Shown: positions 11,225 to 25,567 of the stretch, piece by piece
Position numbering within the stretch: position 1 is the first letter of the stretch
Layout: the number at the start of each line of letters is the position of its first letter
From: Dromaius novaehollandiae
Lineage: Eukaryota > Chordata > Aves > Casuariiformes > Dromaiidae
Length of the DNA: 64,000 bases
Assembly (NCBI RefSeq): GCF_036370855.1
Contig: NC_088111.1
Coordinates: 18,325,501 to 18,389,500, forward strand
Reading direction: 5' to 3'
Program-made: the position numbers and the translations under genes
The notes under the pieces: generated by a model
What the model was told of the DNA's origin: nothing
What the model saw: only the letters and a program-made list of their open reading frames with translations
Databases searched by the model: none

Positions 11225-14200
11225 CTGTTCACTGTACCGAAGTCAACACTCACAGCTACGTAGTAGAAACGCAGCCAGTCTCAGCTGGTTGTCTACAGCT
11301 TGCCTGACCTGCTCAAGCAGTCTGTTTACAGACACCAGAGCAAACAAAACAGCCCTTAAGTGCAAGTCCCTGCTTTCTGGGACGCTAGATTTCTGCAGCT
11401 CAGAGGACAGCTGGCAGCCTTGCTAAGAGGCTATCCTCGGTCTTCAGACCGTTGCTTTCTAAGGGTCCCCTGGCAGGGACTGGACTTGGATTTTGTCATA
11501 ACTGACTTTCCCAGTCGTGGCTGGAGGAGCTCCAGGGTTAATTTTTTGACATTTGTGTTCAGTGCCACAGACTCAAACCACCCAGGCTGAACATCATACA
11601 TCCCACGCTAGGACACTGCAGCCAGTTTACTTCTGCAAAGAGCCCAGTAATCAATGTATTTTGCCTTAAATATATACATGCATGATACTGAATCATTAAG
11701 GCAAGTAAAGGCATAAGCCTTGCCCTGAAGATAATACAACTTGAACACATCACAACACAGCCACCGTGGGAGGGAATAATGTGCAACAGGGACAGGAGGA
11801 GGTTTGTAGCGAGGTTGTTTTGAAAGCGGGCACAGGAGATGTCAGCCCAGATCCTGGACTGTGTGGATTTGCTGTAGGGATACTTAAACATGAGAGTCGG
11901 GGCTGGTAGCCAGCATTGCCACGTGGGATCGATTGCTTGAGAGGGATGTGGCTGGAAAAAGCCCTCAGTGTTAGCCCCAGACAGGTCACTGTTTGCCTTA
12001 CACAGCCTAGCATGTAGAAACATGAGTGATCTCAAGAGGCAGAGCAGTCATGGGAGCACAGAGCTCTGGGAAGCTTATTTTAACCTCTTTGGGTGCCGCC
12101 TTAGGGTGCCCACTCCCTGAGAAAGGGGGGACGGCCTGGTGGTGGGTGGTCACCCCAAGCAGCTCTCTTGGATCTTAGAAATGAAGGATAAGAGGTGAGT
12201 GGTAGAGGCCAGGACCCTGGAGGGTTTTCTTAAGATAGAGGAGAGACTGGACTGATTTTTTTCCTTTTTAGGATAGGACTCTATGGATCCCCAGAGCAGA
12301 TATCTGTGCTACTGTTGGACTGCATGATGGACAAAATCACTGCACTGCACTTCAGAGGAGGATTTGCAGAAAAGGAGATCTACTAGAGACCAATAACAGA
12401 AACAAAAGGCCCAGCTGTTAGCTGGCGTGAGCTGACAAAGTGCTTTTGAACTTTAGGTTAGAGCAGTTCAGCCCACCTGTAGATAAACTTGGAGGCGGTT
12501 GGTATGTGGGGGCCTCTTCGTAGAGACTATGCTCTTGTAACGTTGAGGGAATCTGCTCTTTGTCTCCAAAGAGAAGAGACGTGTCCTGAGCAGCACGCTG
12601 CAACACGAGCCGGTTCGCACGGCTGCGTCATGCTCGCAAGAGCACGGCACCGCTGTCTCTTGGCCAGGCAGACGAGGAGCTTGTGCAAGAGGGGAGATGG
12701 GCTAGTACTAAGTCCAGGTGAAGTCCCACCCGATTGCCATTATGGGAAACAATCTCTCCTATATGTTTAGCTTTTCTCCTTCTAGCACATTAAAAAAAAA
12801 AAAAAAAAAAAAAAGCAGATGAGATAGCCATGCGCCTGGGAGCATCATACAGACGTTTGTGCACTTAAACCCCGCAACCAAAACCTCCACTGTGGTTCAT
12901 AATTAGTAACCACCCAATATCGTAGCACTCTGTCTCAGATTATTTCATTCAGTTACTTCTTAGTTACAGAATGCAAAAATTATCTGTTCCAAAATGCTAA
13001 CATATGTATGCAAAATAGGCAACAAGCAATTAATACTAATAGTAGAGGGAGTAGCAGTAGTAATAATGGAAAAATAAAGCAACTCCACAGCAAACCTGAA
13101 CTCTACTCTTCCAGCTAAAACTGTATAGTCTTTAATTATCACAGAGACTGTTCAGGACATGGAGAAGAGCAATGTTTGAGATAGGTTTGATAGAAAATGA
13201 AACACGCCTGAGTGATCTAATTGTGATCTTCCATTTCCTATACACAGGTGTAACACAGGGCGTTTTAAGCAAATCTATATCCCTAGCAGAGGTTGTCAGA
13301 AGAGATGCTAATGGGGTGCTGTGACTGGTTTTATGTGAATTCTGTATCTACAAGTGTCAATATACAACTGTCCTGGTTCGGTTCTTGTCTCGGGACTGTT
13401 TCTTTGCTTGTGGCCAGTCTTTGCAGCGCTGTGCGTGCCCCAGTTCAGCCAGGCCGCTGGGCATCACTGTGCTGCAGCTGCGTTAAGAGCCCCCCACACG
13501 GACGAAGAGCGGTCGCATCAGCCCCGACGCGGAGCAGGATGGCCGGCATCCCGTGCCGCGCGAAGGTGGGTTTCCCACGGCGTTGGGGTGGCTGTCAGCA
13601 CGCGGACGGGATTCCCGAGCATGCTTTTGGCCGGTGGTGCTTCCATGTTTAGTGACTATGGGTGGAGTCACAGCTTTTATCCATGACTTAGGAGCTTAAG
13701 TGCCTTTTCTAAAGTGATTTAAGTGGCTAAATTCCTCTGCTGGGTAGGGCCAGAGCACCGCTCCGGTTTTCCAGGGTGTCCTGCCCCATGCAGCTAGCGG
13801 CAGGAGCATTTTTACTCGTCTCTAGTCACCACTGGGATTTCTAAATTCAACCCGATGGGGAAGCCCCTTGTTGCCTGGCTACTTTCTTGCGTTGCTCACC
13901 TAGAGCTGTGGATTAACGTGGTTGAACATGTGAACCATGTACTCCAAGACGTTTTAAGTAATGTTGCGTGGTTCCCTGTAGCTACAAGTAATTGCTGCTA
14001 CTATTAAGTTTGGTGCCTTTACGCAGGACAGAGAAGTCTTTAGCTGGAAGCTCAGCCCTTGTACTACCTGCTGTTAAAAAACAGCGCAATTGTGCAGTTG
14101 TGGAAGGAAATAAGAATAAATGCATCCTCTAAGTGGCTTTAGCTTTCCAAGTACATCTGTCCTTTACCATTTCCTTTTTGGGGGGCTGGTGTGTTTTCTG

Positions 14201-15170
14201 TTTTCCCTCTTCCCATGACCCTTACATCGCTTTTCTCCTTAATCCTGTTTGCTGTTCCTGACGGGGTGTTTGGGAGCAGGCCGAACGCTGCGGCACTATG
14301 TATAGACGAGAGGAAAGGCCAGCAGGAGCCACAGCTGCTTCTGACCAATTGTAACCTATGGAAATTCTGTGTAAGCTGCAGCTGCAGGCTGAGCCCATGC
14401 CAAAATAAGGGCTGTGTTAAAAGCCAACGTACTCCAGGTACTTGGTCACCTACTTAATATGATGCTCTCTTCAGGCCTTTGCTCTCTTGCATTGAAATTT
14501 TCTAACACTAGAAATGAGAAACTGTCAAATCAGAGGGAAAAAGAGGGAAATAATAGGAAAAAAAAACGTTTTCAGTATATCTTGCCTGTGCTGCGGACTG
14601 CAAGCTCGGTGGAGCGGGGACTTTTCTATATTTGACTCCTACGCTTTGCCAGAGGCACTGCCACTGCTCCAGAAGTAATACGTCGTAAATAAGGCTGTGC
14701 CACGCAGACAGCAGGGCACGTAAGAAGCCTCTCTTATTAGTTTCCTGAAACAACGACGGAAGCTGTGCTTCTGCCAGTTTTGGGCAGCGAGGGAGCTCCC
14801 TGAAGCAGGGTTACCGACTACAGGGATGGACTGACGATGCGCAAGCTGTATACAAAGCTCTTGCTCGGGATGCTCTCCATAGGATGAGATGCAAGTTCTC
14901 TTACTGGTGTTCAAGGCAGATAAATGTCGTTGTTGAAGCTCTATAAAGCAAACCGTGTCTTTTTAAGGCCAGCCTGTGGCTGTGGCCTGCTCCTAGGCAG
15001 GGTGCAATCTGCTCACCAGCAGAAGCCAATTGCTAAAGCGCAGCCAGAGAAAAACTGCTGCGTGGAGGACTTGTCAGCGAAGCTGGGTACGCAAGCGTAG
15101 CACGCTGTAGTAACACCAAAGCACCCCTCGCCTCACGGCGTTAATCAGAAATTATTGGTGGAAAACAAAA
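11225..15170. other. Intergenic DNA, no gene recognised
   Basis: No coding pattern is convincing on either strand. It includes a 23-base poly-A at 12,792-12,814, AT-rich DNA around 12,900-13,250 and a modest CpG patch at about 13,480-13,630. Confidence 0.6.
12792..12814 (+). repeat. Poly-A run of 23
   Basis: An uninterrupted run of 23 A bases. No recognisable retroposed body lies immediately to its left, so I call it a simple repeat. Confidence 0.85.
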
Positions 15171-15179
15171 AGGCGCCTT

Positions 15180-16240
15180 AGCCCGTGGCTCTGCCGGGCG
15201 GTGGGTGCTCTCCGTACCTGCCTAAGCTGCGTTTAGAGACTAGTTTCCACCCCGTAGCAAACGGGGATGGGATTTTCAGCAGTTTGAGCCTCCTGCTGTC
15301 TAAGCTGATTGTGAATGACCTCATCTGGCCGGAGAAAGTGCTGGCCGCGGCCTCCCGGGAAAGCACGGCGTCGAGCAAGCAAGCCGCAGAGCGGGGAGGC
15401 GAGGGGCACAGCGAGGCGCGGGGCTGAGCTCTGCCGTGCAGCGACTTGCGACGCCGCACAGGGCCGAGCCGCGGCGCGGGTGGCTCAGCTGCCCTGGAAA
15501 GCGCTCGCCCCAAACCAGCCATGGCTCCTGCCGCCTGCGGGGGATAAGCTCACCGAGGGAGACCAGCACCGGTGGCGACCGCAGCCTGACAGCGTTTTCC
15601 CGCGGTGATGTCAGCCAGGAGATCTGGATTCGGGTGTCCCCTGGAGAGGCAGGAGGCAGCGCTCGGGGGTGGGACGTGGGGACGGGGGCGTTCAGCCTTT
15701 GCCAGCCGCAGAGGAGGAGCTGGGTTGATGGGTGCTGCGGGGGACCCTCTGGTGACACCTGGGGCGCCAGTGACCTGGGAGGGCAGAGGCAGCAGATAAA
15801 ATCGAGGGAAGGCAAGGAGAGGCGGGTCGGAGCAACAGCAAGCTGAAGTACGTATGCAAAGCAGAGGCAGGTGAGTAACAAAATGAGCAACTGTCTCCTT
15901 CCCGTTTATAGACGATCCCAGAAAGGGTTTTCATCGTGACCGTGTGCCCTCACGTCTGCTCGCTCTCTGCTGCCGCAGCTACGCGCTGCGCCGCGGAGCT
16001 GGGAAGCCACCGATCGCTATCGATCTGCTCCGGCCCCGCCATGGCGAGCGGAGCCACGAGGGCTTTTTCCCACGGCGTCCTAATGGCCATCGACTCTGGA
16101 GACTAATGTCACACGGGAGGCACAAGCTGTGCTCGCCTCAGCAAGGGCACTGGCCGGGGCGAATTCGCTACGTGCAGTAGCGAGACTCGAGTCCCGCGGA
16201 CCCGAGACCTCTTACCCGGCGAGCGTGAGACTCTTTGCCT
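15180..16240. other. GC- and CpG-rich intergenic segment, possible CpG island
   Basis: CpG dinucleotides are dense at about 15,330-15,620 and again at 15,950-16,220, in contrast to the AT-rich DNA that follows. Open frames appear on both strands together and encode no recognisable domains. It may be a distal regulatory element or the start of a non-coding transcript. A small stem-loop and two 10-base palindromes lie at 16,159-16,193. Confidence 0.5.
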
Positions 16241-19200
16241 CGTTCCTCCAAAATCCCAGTTGTGGATTTGTGGCTTCTACTGGTGTCCCAGTGACCATGT
16301 TACAGGTGCAGTGTGACAGAAAACTCGCTCTTTAAACTCTTAACGTTGCCTCAGTGTCTTAGGAAAAAGCAAAAAAAAAACAAAAAAGTGAGAAAAGATT
16401 TAGGGTGAAGAAGTTGGAGATAAAGAGGTTCAGCATGTAAAAATAAAACCCTGGAGCAAATAAGATATTGGTACCAGGAATAATATCTTTAAAGCAAATA
16501 GTACATTAAGACAGGTTTAAGCACACATTTAAAGAGTTGATTTGGACCTTGTGTGATAAAGATGGTGTGAAAAGTGTCCTGAGAGAGCAGCATGGAGCCA
16601 AAGCTGAGGTTGCAGCATCCCAAAGGAGGCTGGCAGCATCACGCGGGTTCAATTGCAGGAGCAGGATGGATGGGATGAGCTGTGCAGGCGACCGGGTGTG
16701 CCAAAATTGGGGTCGATCTGGGACTGGGGGTCTGGGCATTGTAGGCCTCCATTTGGATGGGAAAAAGGCAGATGGTGAAGGCTCGGGGCCAGCAATAGCT
16801 GTGAGGCTGAATGCTGAACTGCTGGGACTGCTGTAGTTTCAGTTAGAGCTGCACGATACGAAGATGGCAATGCTTTCTTCGCACACTAGACTTGCGTTTT
16901 ATGCAACACCATTGGACTTTGCTATTGCAGTAGAGGAACTTCACTAGAGTCACTGGAGAAAGAAAAAAAAAACAACGGAGAAAGGAAAGATTTTTGTACA
17001 GCTCCTGGTGCTGTGGAACTACTTTTTTTTTTTCCATTGCTTGCAAACATTGTCATTTTGTATATAAACACAAAATGCCAAAATGTGAGTCAGCTTAATG
17101 GCAGTTTGGCTTGTGCATGGAAACAAGCTGATAAATGCTAGAACTACGGTTGCAGAGGTGATTTATTACAGTTCCAGACTTTTTTGACGTGTTGCTTCAT
17201 GGCAGGTAGAATGTACTCCTGTGACCTAAGAAAATTTGTCAGTAGTTGCTTTCCATCAGTAAAGGGGAACCTTTTAGTCTCAGCTGATGGCTAAACAGGC
17301 TTTTTTTTTTAGCCTTGACATAGTTTGGAAAGTGGAAAGAAATGCAGACAATATCCTCTTATGAACAAGAGAGTCAAACTATTTGAAGGTGGGTTTTTTA
17401 ATAGCTGCTAAATAAGTCTGCTTCATTGCACAACGCTCTGACCTGATACAACAAAAGATCCCATTCACGCAAGAGAGCAGATTTCAGACTGTCTCAGGAA
17501 TCTTAATTCCTGAATTTCTCAGCTTTGGTGTTCTCAAGATAAAGAATCACGATGAGCCAAATATAGCGATCTTGACATGTCATTTTTTGTAACAAATGCT
17601 ATAGTTAAAATGCCATTCTGTAAACACTTACTCATGCACTTAATTTTACACATGTAAATAATCCCATTCAGGTCAGCAAAACTAACCACATGCATAAAGT
17701 TAAGCATGTGTGAAAGTGTCTGCAGGATTGAGGCCAGAGATTGCAAAACAGTTATAATCCTCCATTTTCATTAGTTCTAACTTTCTTGAAAAACTTCTAC
17801 TGTGGGTTTGAAATGCTTCATGGTTTGTTAAGCCAAAGGTGATTTTTCTCCCCGGGAAGTCTAAGCAAAAACCTTCCAGCTGTTTTTAAATTGTTAGGCT
17901 TCAGAATTACGTTTCCCACTAAGAACATTGTGCCCTTTTAACACACAGCTAGCTTAACACTGAAATCTATAGTGTAAATAAAGTTAATTAAAGATTATTA
18001 TTCATTTGCTATGCACAGTAGCCCTTAAACATTACAGTCAGGCAGATTTGGCCGCATTTGCTAATAAATTGATTGACTTTCCAATTTATTTGGAAAACTT
18101 TTTAAACCTTTACTACATTGCAAAGATACTAAGTATAATCTATACAGCTTACTAAGAAGTTTCTTGAGCCCTGCTTGTATCCACTTATTTTCTGTAAAAT
18201 TTAAGAGTTTTAAAAACTGACTTATTTTGGAACGTCGTGTTTGACAGTAATTTTGCCCTCTGTTTTGAGAAGGACCGAAAGCAGAAGCACGCTCAGCCCA
18301 GGACGCCTCCGTGGTAATTGCATGGGCTTCAGCCTGACATTGATGCAGTATCTGTAGGGATTGTGAACATCCTTTATTCATATAAATGGGATGTTTGTTT
18401 TTAAGCCTGATGCTAGCACTGGAGCAGAATGAACTTGCATTTCAGGTGCTGCGTCCCAGCCTGCTGCGTTTCGGGAGATGCTGAGCTCGCATGCTTGCTC
18501 CCTGCAGCTGGAGCGCCCGGGAGTCTGGCTTTCAGGCCACGAATGCACAGCTTGCAATCTGCCTTCCTGCATTGCTGGAGGACTAGTGAGAGCAGAGCCC
18601 AGAGGGATTTCTGATTTCTAGGTTAACGGCAAGTTATGTTTTCAACAAATTACCATTTTATGAAATCAGCTCATATAGCGGCTGTTGCCAGTCCCTCGCA
18701 TCCTCTGTCACACGAGTCGATCCTAAGCCTTCGGGATGGCCTGACAGCAGAGCTAGCCAGAGCAGTGATCCTGCTGGAGCACAGCACTGGATGACATGAG
18801 GATCAAGATGCTAATACAAGGGCAAGCCTTTCAGCACAAGCACGCTAAGGCCCTCCCTACACTGCCACACTGGAAGAAATCCCTGGCTGCAAGGAAAGAG
18901 ATGCACAAACAGGTCAGATCTTGGACGCTTTCTTTTCTTCTGCCATGGCAGAGAGCTGGGACAAACATTAAAATCTCTGAATCACAGGGCTAGTTTGTCC
19001 TCAAGCCTATTCTGTACAACCAGGTATTTCTGAAGCAGACTAATGAAGTCAGCTGGCGAGCACCCTGAGCAAGGACTTGTAGCCTTTCCTCAAGCTCCTG
19101 CCATGACTTGGCACATGTCTTGTGCTTGTTCATATATGGGACGTGGGAGTTTCTTAGCTCACGGACAGGCTATCTAATGCCAAACAGCCTCCTGAGCACT

Positions 19201-21356
19201 ATTGTCTGGCCACTTCCACGAATGGCTTTACAAGGGAGCAGCGGGTTGCTGAACCTCCGCTCTACCCTTGCGTTGTGGTGGGTACAGGCTACGCGGCTGC
19301 AGGGGCAAGAGCACGGCCACATCGCTTCCTAGCAGGATCTGTTCTTACCAGTTTAATATGTTATGTCCTCTGTGTGAGGGTACTCATTTGAAAGACTTTT
19401 TGGCCCTGGGAATTGTCAAAAACTTTGTGTGTCAGCCTGTTATAACTTTCTAGAATCAGCTCTAGCAAAGGAGCAGAGCAGTGCTGGTGGGCTCCAGGCA
19501 GAGGCCACTTTAAGCTCTTCTCTGTTGAAATAAAAAACCCCATCCATCGGTGACAGAAAATTATTGCTGCCATATGTTGCCTTTTGGGAAAGTTAAGGCA
19601 GCAACAAGCCTCCGTCACCGCCTGGTATTGAGTTGTGCTTGGTTAATGCAGGACCCTCCTCTTTTAGAGGAAAGAGGTTGGCTATGGGCTACTTTTCAGA
19701 CTAGCGGCAGTTAGGAGGAAGATCATGTTTCTGAGGGCACCACCCACATTTCTTGCTTTAAAGAAGTCTGTTATACCAAAGTGATGAACTCTGCCTCCCA
19801 GTCTAACCAGTCTTGCAGCATGGACAAGGCAGGAGAGCATGAAAAATCTGGTAAAAATAAACACATGTCAATCCAAGACAAATCAACTCTCAAGCAACAT
19901 GGCACTCGCCTTCCTTGTGCTGCAAAAAAAGGAAGCAAGAGATGCAGATTAAGGACAAATCCCTAGTTAGAAGCCTAAATGGTTCGGGCTATGAAATTAG
20001 GTGGCCTGTTGCTGTCCTGTTTATGTTACTCTGCTGGCATTTTTCTCACATATACGGTCCAGTCATAGCCATCATCTGCCTGCTTTTTCTTGGAAATGGT
20101 CCTTCAACATGAGAGATTAAGAAACAAAATTGAGGGACGCACATTTGTAGGCAGCCATAGATGTCTTTGCCTTGCTGTCTGAGCTCCCTACCAGGCACCT
20201 ATGTAGAAGGGGCAAAGATGGAAGTGATGAAATGTATAGCGTAATCTACATAAATGTAAATATTTTTTGTTCTATTAACTGGGAAGTTCATGGAAACAGT
20301 TTCCTCCTGCTCCTTCTCTCCTAATGATATAACAGCAGAGAGACTCTTACCTTGAAAATAAAACATGGAAATCATTCTGCTTTGCGCAGCTGGGATTTAA
20401 TAAGATGGGATGCAATAAATGTGTGTTACCTGAAAGTGAACGACTGCGGAAGAGGAACAGAAAGTTTTCACTGCTCTTCCGCAGAGCCAAAGCTGAGGAA
20501 GGAACTGAAATAAGGATGGTAAAAAGGGAGAAATCAGGAGACAGGAAAAAGCCACTTAGCACAATAAATCTGCTTTTCTGCAGGATTAGCTCAACCCCCA
20601 CTTTCCTGCTCTATTGCCGGAGCCTTTTCTTTCTCCATGGATGTGTGGCTGCATCTCCTGAAGCCACTACAGTTTTTCACCGCAGTATGTAACACACTTC
20701 AGTGGTATTCACGTTGGACCCCCTAATTACTAGGGGAACTGCCTGGGAAGAGACCAAGGTGGTTGTTGCTATGTTGTTGAAATATCACTTGGAAGAAAAT
20801 GGAGTAATTTTAGAATATTTTCAGCCTATGCTTTAACTTTGTACCTTTCTCAGGAGCGCGTTCTCCAGGCCCCTGGGAATTTAATTTTAATAACTGAGCT
20901 GTTTTGATGCACAATCTGTTTGTTTGTTTGCACTGAAGAAATACTGCGAGGCAACTTCAGCCTCTGTGTGCACTTGTTCCTCGTCCAGTCTTCAGAGTAG
21001 TTTTAGGAAACAGTTTACCAAACTCCTAGATAATACGTGGGACTGGTTCAGGCATGTGGTGACAAGACAGGTCACACCTAGTAACACGGCAGGCAATGAG
21101 GTCTATACCGATTTTCCTTCAGCAAATGACTCGCCTAGTTCGAGGGACCAGTTCAAGGTTAGCTCATGCACGAGTTCCAGCGTGAGGGCTTCTGTTTCAG
21201 GCTTATTTTGTTTTAGCTTCTCAGGTGTGACTATCGGCGCTCCTGTTACCCAGTTCAAGATTCCCTGTCCTGAAAAGGACGAAGGCCCTGCTGCCCAGTC
21301 CTGATGGGATGCTGCACTGTATAATCTGCCATTCCATCTTTCATTATTCCATATGC

Positions 21357-21374
21357 TTTTTTTTTTTTTTTTTT
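21357..21374 (+). repeat. Poly-T run of 18
   Basis: Eighteen uninterrupted T bases. Confidence 0.85.
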
Positions 21375-22843
21375 GCCCTCAGCTCACCTTTTTATCAAAC
21401 ATTTGTTGTTTTTTTCAGTACAACAGACTTGATATTTGTCCTTGGCTGTAAAAGTACACATTTTCTCTTACCTCCATCAAGAGGTATTTAACGTATTTGT
21501 CTAGTCCAGAAATAGCAGAGCCCAGACGTGGGTGACTTCACATTTTATTTCCATAATATACTGCAGTTGTCAGGGCAGCAACATAAGTAAAAATGACTAG
21601 GAGACGAGATAACAATCTCTGTCAAAGTCCTATGCATTTGTGTTTTGAGCAACATTTTCTTCCTGTCTTGTTCCCTGGAAACAGAGCGGGGTGAGTAACA
21701 ATCCTGCGTTCGCACCCGGTTTTAAACAGAATTGTCTGGAAGGTATTTACTGCTCTTTGGCCTCAAGGTCCATTGATATCCCAGCAAAAATTACAAAGAT
21801 GCACAGATTACCAAGCACTCTAAGGATATTATTTGGAAGGCAAACCCTGGAATATGCTACGGGCAATGACTTGCTCCAGAAAGTGCTAGGGGCTGTTTTC
21901 AGAAAGAGAGGAAAGGGACCGAGCTCCCAGTTCTTTGCAGCCGTGATGCAAAGCCCAATTTACAGCTGGGTCATTGGTTATATTCTTTTCATATTTCAGC
22001 CTTTAAGAGAAGAGGAACATGGGGTTATATTTAAGAAGAATATAAAAGCAGTTATTTTCTAGTGTATTCATATATAGGCTTTTTTTCTTCCTGAGGCAAG
22101 CTAAATGTTTTCATTTGTCTGAGATTATGGTACGCCTTATTTTAATTCTGCAGCTTTTTGCAATTGTTACTAAGTGAAGGATACTAAGCTAATATTGTCA
22201 AAATGCTAAAATAATATCTTCTTTTTATATTCTTTAAGTACTTGGCTCTGAAGCCGCAACAATGATCTCTTAATGTAGTTTTTTCTTAAAGTATAAAGTG
22301 CAGCAGTGACCAGTTTAGAATGAAAAAATTTTAGTAAAAGCAAATGCAAAATATATCGCGCAGCAGTAGAATCAAAGTGGACTGTGTTGGGCCACCACAA
22401 TTTCAATCACAACACTAACATAATAGGGGTAAAATTGCCCTATATAATGTCGTCTTGTTCCATCAAAGTCTTAATCCTACCATCACATCAATACATTGAA
22501 ATAATTATTGTTTGCTGTCTTTGAAGGCCTCCCCTGTAGTCCTTTCCGAGCTTGTAGAACACAAGTGTGTAGAAATCAGCTTAAAGACAAACTGAAGATT
22601 GAAACAAGACTTTCTCAACCTCTTCCAGTTCACTTTTTAAAATCAGACATCATTGCTAAATTTCCCAGATCATATCTACTCAAGTTGGAGTAGAGGAGAG
22701 AGCATCAGGTCATCTATATTCCTAGGCAGCAGAGCAGTTACAGCCACCCAGGTGAAATCTCAGATATAGCTCAGAAGAATGCTTTTTTCTATCCTTTCTG
22801 GGCAAAAAAGAAAATCACCAAAAATATTATAGAAGCATGTGGG

Positions 22844-22859
22844 TTTTTTTTTTTTTTTT
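22844..22859 (+). repeat. Poly-T run of 16
   Basis: Sixteen uninterrupted T bases in AT-rich DNA. Confidence 0.85.
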
Positions 22860-25539
22860 AATGATTCTGGCACTCTTGCCACAGAATAACAGATTTGTGG
22901 TTAAAATACTGTGTGATATTCTGAGACAAGGAAAGAGAGAGTGAAGCTACTAAGAGATGCATTGCAGTTAGGAACGCTCTGCTCCTCTTCAGATCTAACA
23001 CTTATCTCATAGACAATAACGGCTGTTGCCATACCCGCTTCCAGCCCAGCAGTACGCAGTGTTGTCTTCCTATCGCAGATCAAACGAGACCAGGGACCAA
23101 GTCTCCAAAAAGCTACGGCAATTCTCTTGTCCTCAAAACCCAAAATTTAGAAAGGGTGTGGTACATGCATAGCAAATGTTTTACGAAGTTTTAAGTTGTG
23201 TAATTCCCTGAAGCACTCGCTGCAGTATATTACACGGCTCTACAATCCTGAAGCCAGAATTTTCTACGGATTTGCAGAAGGGCTTACTTCAAAACCCCTG
23301 CAGCGTACAAAAGACGATTGCATAAACCTGTGCGTAAACTCCCACCTCTTTTCATTTGAATAATCCAAAACGCTAAATAGAAAATGTGTTGCAATCCACA
23401 ACTGGACTGTTGCACAAATCAGAAAACGATAAAGTTAAGTTATGTATTGCAATGTTCACACACATTGCACAAATGTCAATTCCTTTAAATCTCTATTGAT
23501 TCCTCCATAGTTATGCTGGAAAATCCTGTACCATGCATCACTGTAAGTGGAAACTTGCCTGTAAGATGATATGAATAGTTCAGACACGTTCTAAGGGTCC
23601 TTTTGCAGTTTCTGTAAAAAAGACTTTGCTTGTCCTTTCGGCTCTTCCCACCAGAACTGTGCTATGAAGACAGGCTGTCTAAAAGAGTCAGCTGTGATAA
23701 CAAAGTCTTTACTTTCTGTTTCTGTATGGTGTTGGTTTCATAAACCTTATTTGGCAGGATCACACAACCTCTGATGTAACACAGGTAAACTAGAATATGT
23801 GCAAGATCTTTAAGAGCAGAGGGGAGCAGATAGCACCGCAGCACAGGACAGCCTGTGGCATCCACCCTCCTATTAGGGGAGATGGAGGTGAAACTTCCAG
23901 AGAAAGTAAAATGCATTGGGGCTTTCCCTAAGTCAAAGAATTTTCTTTTTCCCTTAGCCCAGTAACGATCAGACATCTTATTTGCTCAGCGTTCAAAAAG
24001 GGATGCTGCTATTTTTGTTTGCCAGAATTGCCTGCTCTTTATGGAAGGTAAAGCCAGTTCAGAGACTCTTAACCAAAGCATCTGCAGTAGACATTTGTTT
24101 GGACCAGAAGACTGTGAGATTAGCCTACAATATGTATGAAGGGAAAAACTAAGATTATTCATGGGGAAGGTGGCATGCAACAGGTGTCTGCTTTACAGTC
24201 TTGTGAAATTTTATTTTTAAGGGTCGTCTGTTTGTAGTATGCTAAAAATTACTGATGATATATCTGTAAGAAAACTTTTGAGCTGAGAAACCTGTGAAAG
24301 GGAAAACAGGTCAATTAACACTATCATTATTTTTCTACTTATTGGCCTGATTTGGAGCCATAGAAATTCATACCACAGTTTACATCAGATACAGACTATT
24401 TTTATATGCCTTTTCACTGTCTTCTACCTACTCATGGAAGTCCTGCTGATGACTTTACAACATGACTTCCCACTATTTGACTGCAATGCCTGGTCATTTT
24501 CACTGATTTTAGCTATTTTATGTTATACTAGAAAGTGGAGTCATGGCATGGCAGTGAGAGCAACTTAACTCTGCTTTGGGATTCTGGGATTAACATCTCT
24601 GTAGCTGTGCAAAATATTGTTATATCTTTTCCTGTGTCATAATTTTCTTTTAAAAAGACCCACTTCAGAAGTACGGAAAGGAGAACTCTAGCTGCAAGCT
24701 TTCCATCCACTGCCAAATCAGAGCTGAGCACTGAGGTTAATCGCAAAACTTTCCAGGGAGAGTGTCTTTTTTTTAAAATCAGACATCATTTTACAGGAGT
24801 CTGGTGCCATCCTTGTAGGAAATAATGTTGCAACATTGTAGCACCAACGTGGCAAACTTCAATTTAAGATGTTACAGGTGGTGAAGATGATTTATCCTTA
24901 AAGAAACCTGAGACAAAAGCCATCTCACTCATTCACACTCACAAGCATGAAGAGGTATGTGTCCAAGGAGTCTATCCAGCCAACAGGTACCAAAATGCTT
25001 GTACTGGGGTCTGCCCAGGATCCTTCTCATGACCCAGGGGACAAAGAACACCTGTTGTAGGGTCCTTCTCACAAACCTTGCTGGGTTCACCTTAGATAGA
25101 TGACCATATACTGATTTTGGGTTTGCCTTTTTGTACCTGTTAGGAGGACAAGGATTGTGATCTTTTGTCTCTCCATCATATCCCACTTCCTAGGCTTTGC
25201 TCACTGTTCTCTGTCTTCTTATCCGGCTGTTTCATGGCTCCTACCCTGCCCTCTGTCTTCTCGCCACCATATCTTAATGGCTTAGGTCATTGTTTTAGTC
25301 GGATCTCAGTCTGTCCCTTTGCTAAGGCTGTCCTTTGTTTCCCTGATCTGGATGTCCTGAGGTGCTGCAAGGAGAGGTACTGGCGTCTTGATGCTTGGCT
25401 AATCTAAGTGCCACCAGTGCCTGCCGTTTGTGCAGTCCTTCTCCTGTTTGTTCCTCGGTGCTTCCCCACCCAACCATTTCCATTCACCCTCCATTCGTAC
25501 CAATCTTAACATTCCTGTTTGAAGTAAGAAAGTGATAGT

Positions 25540-25567
25540 AAAAAAACAAAACAAAACAAAACAAAAT
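25540..25567 (+). repeat. (AAAAC)n microsatellite
   Basis: About four units of an A-rich pentamer (AAAAC/ACAAA register) preceded by a run of A. Confidence 0.8.
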
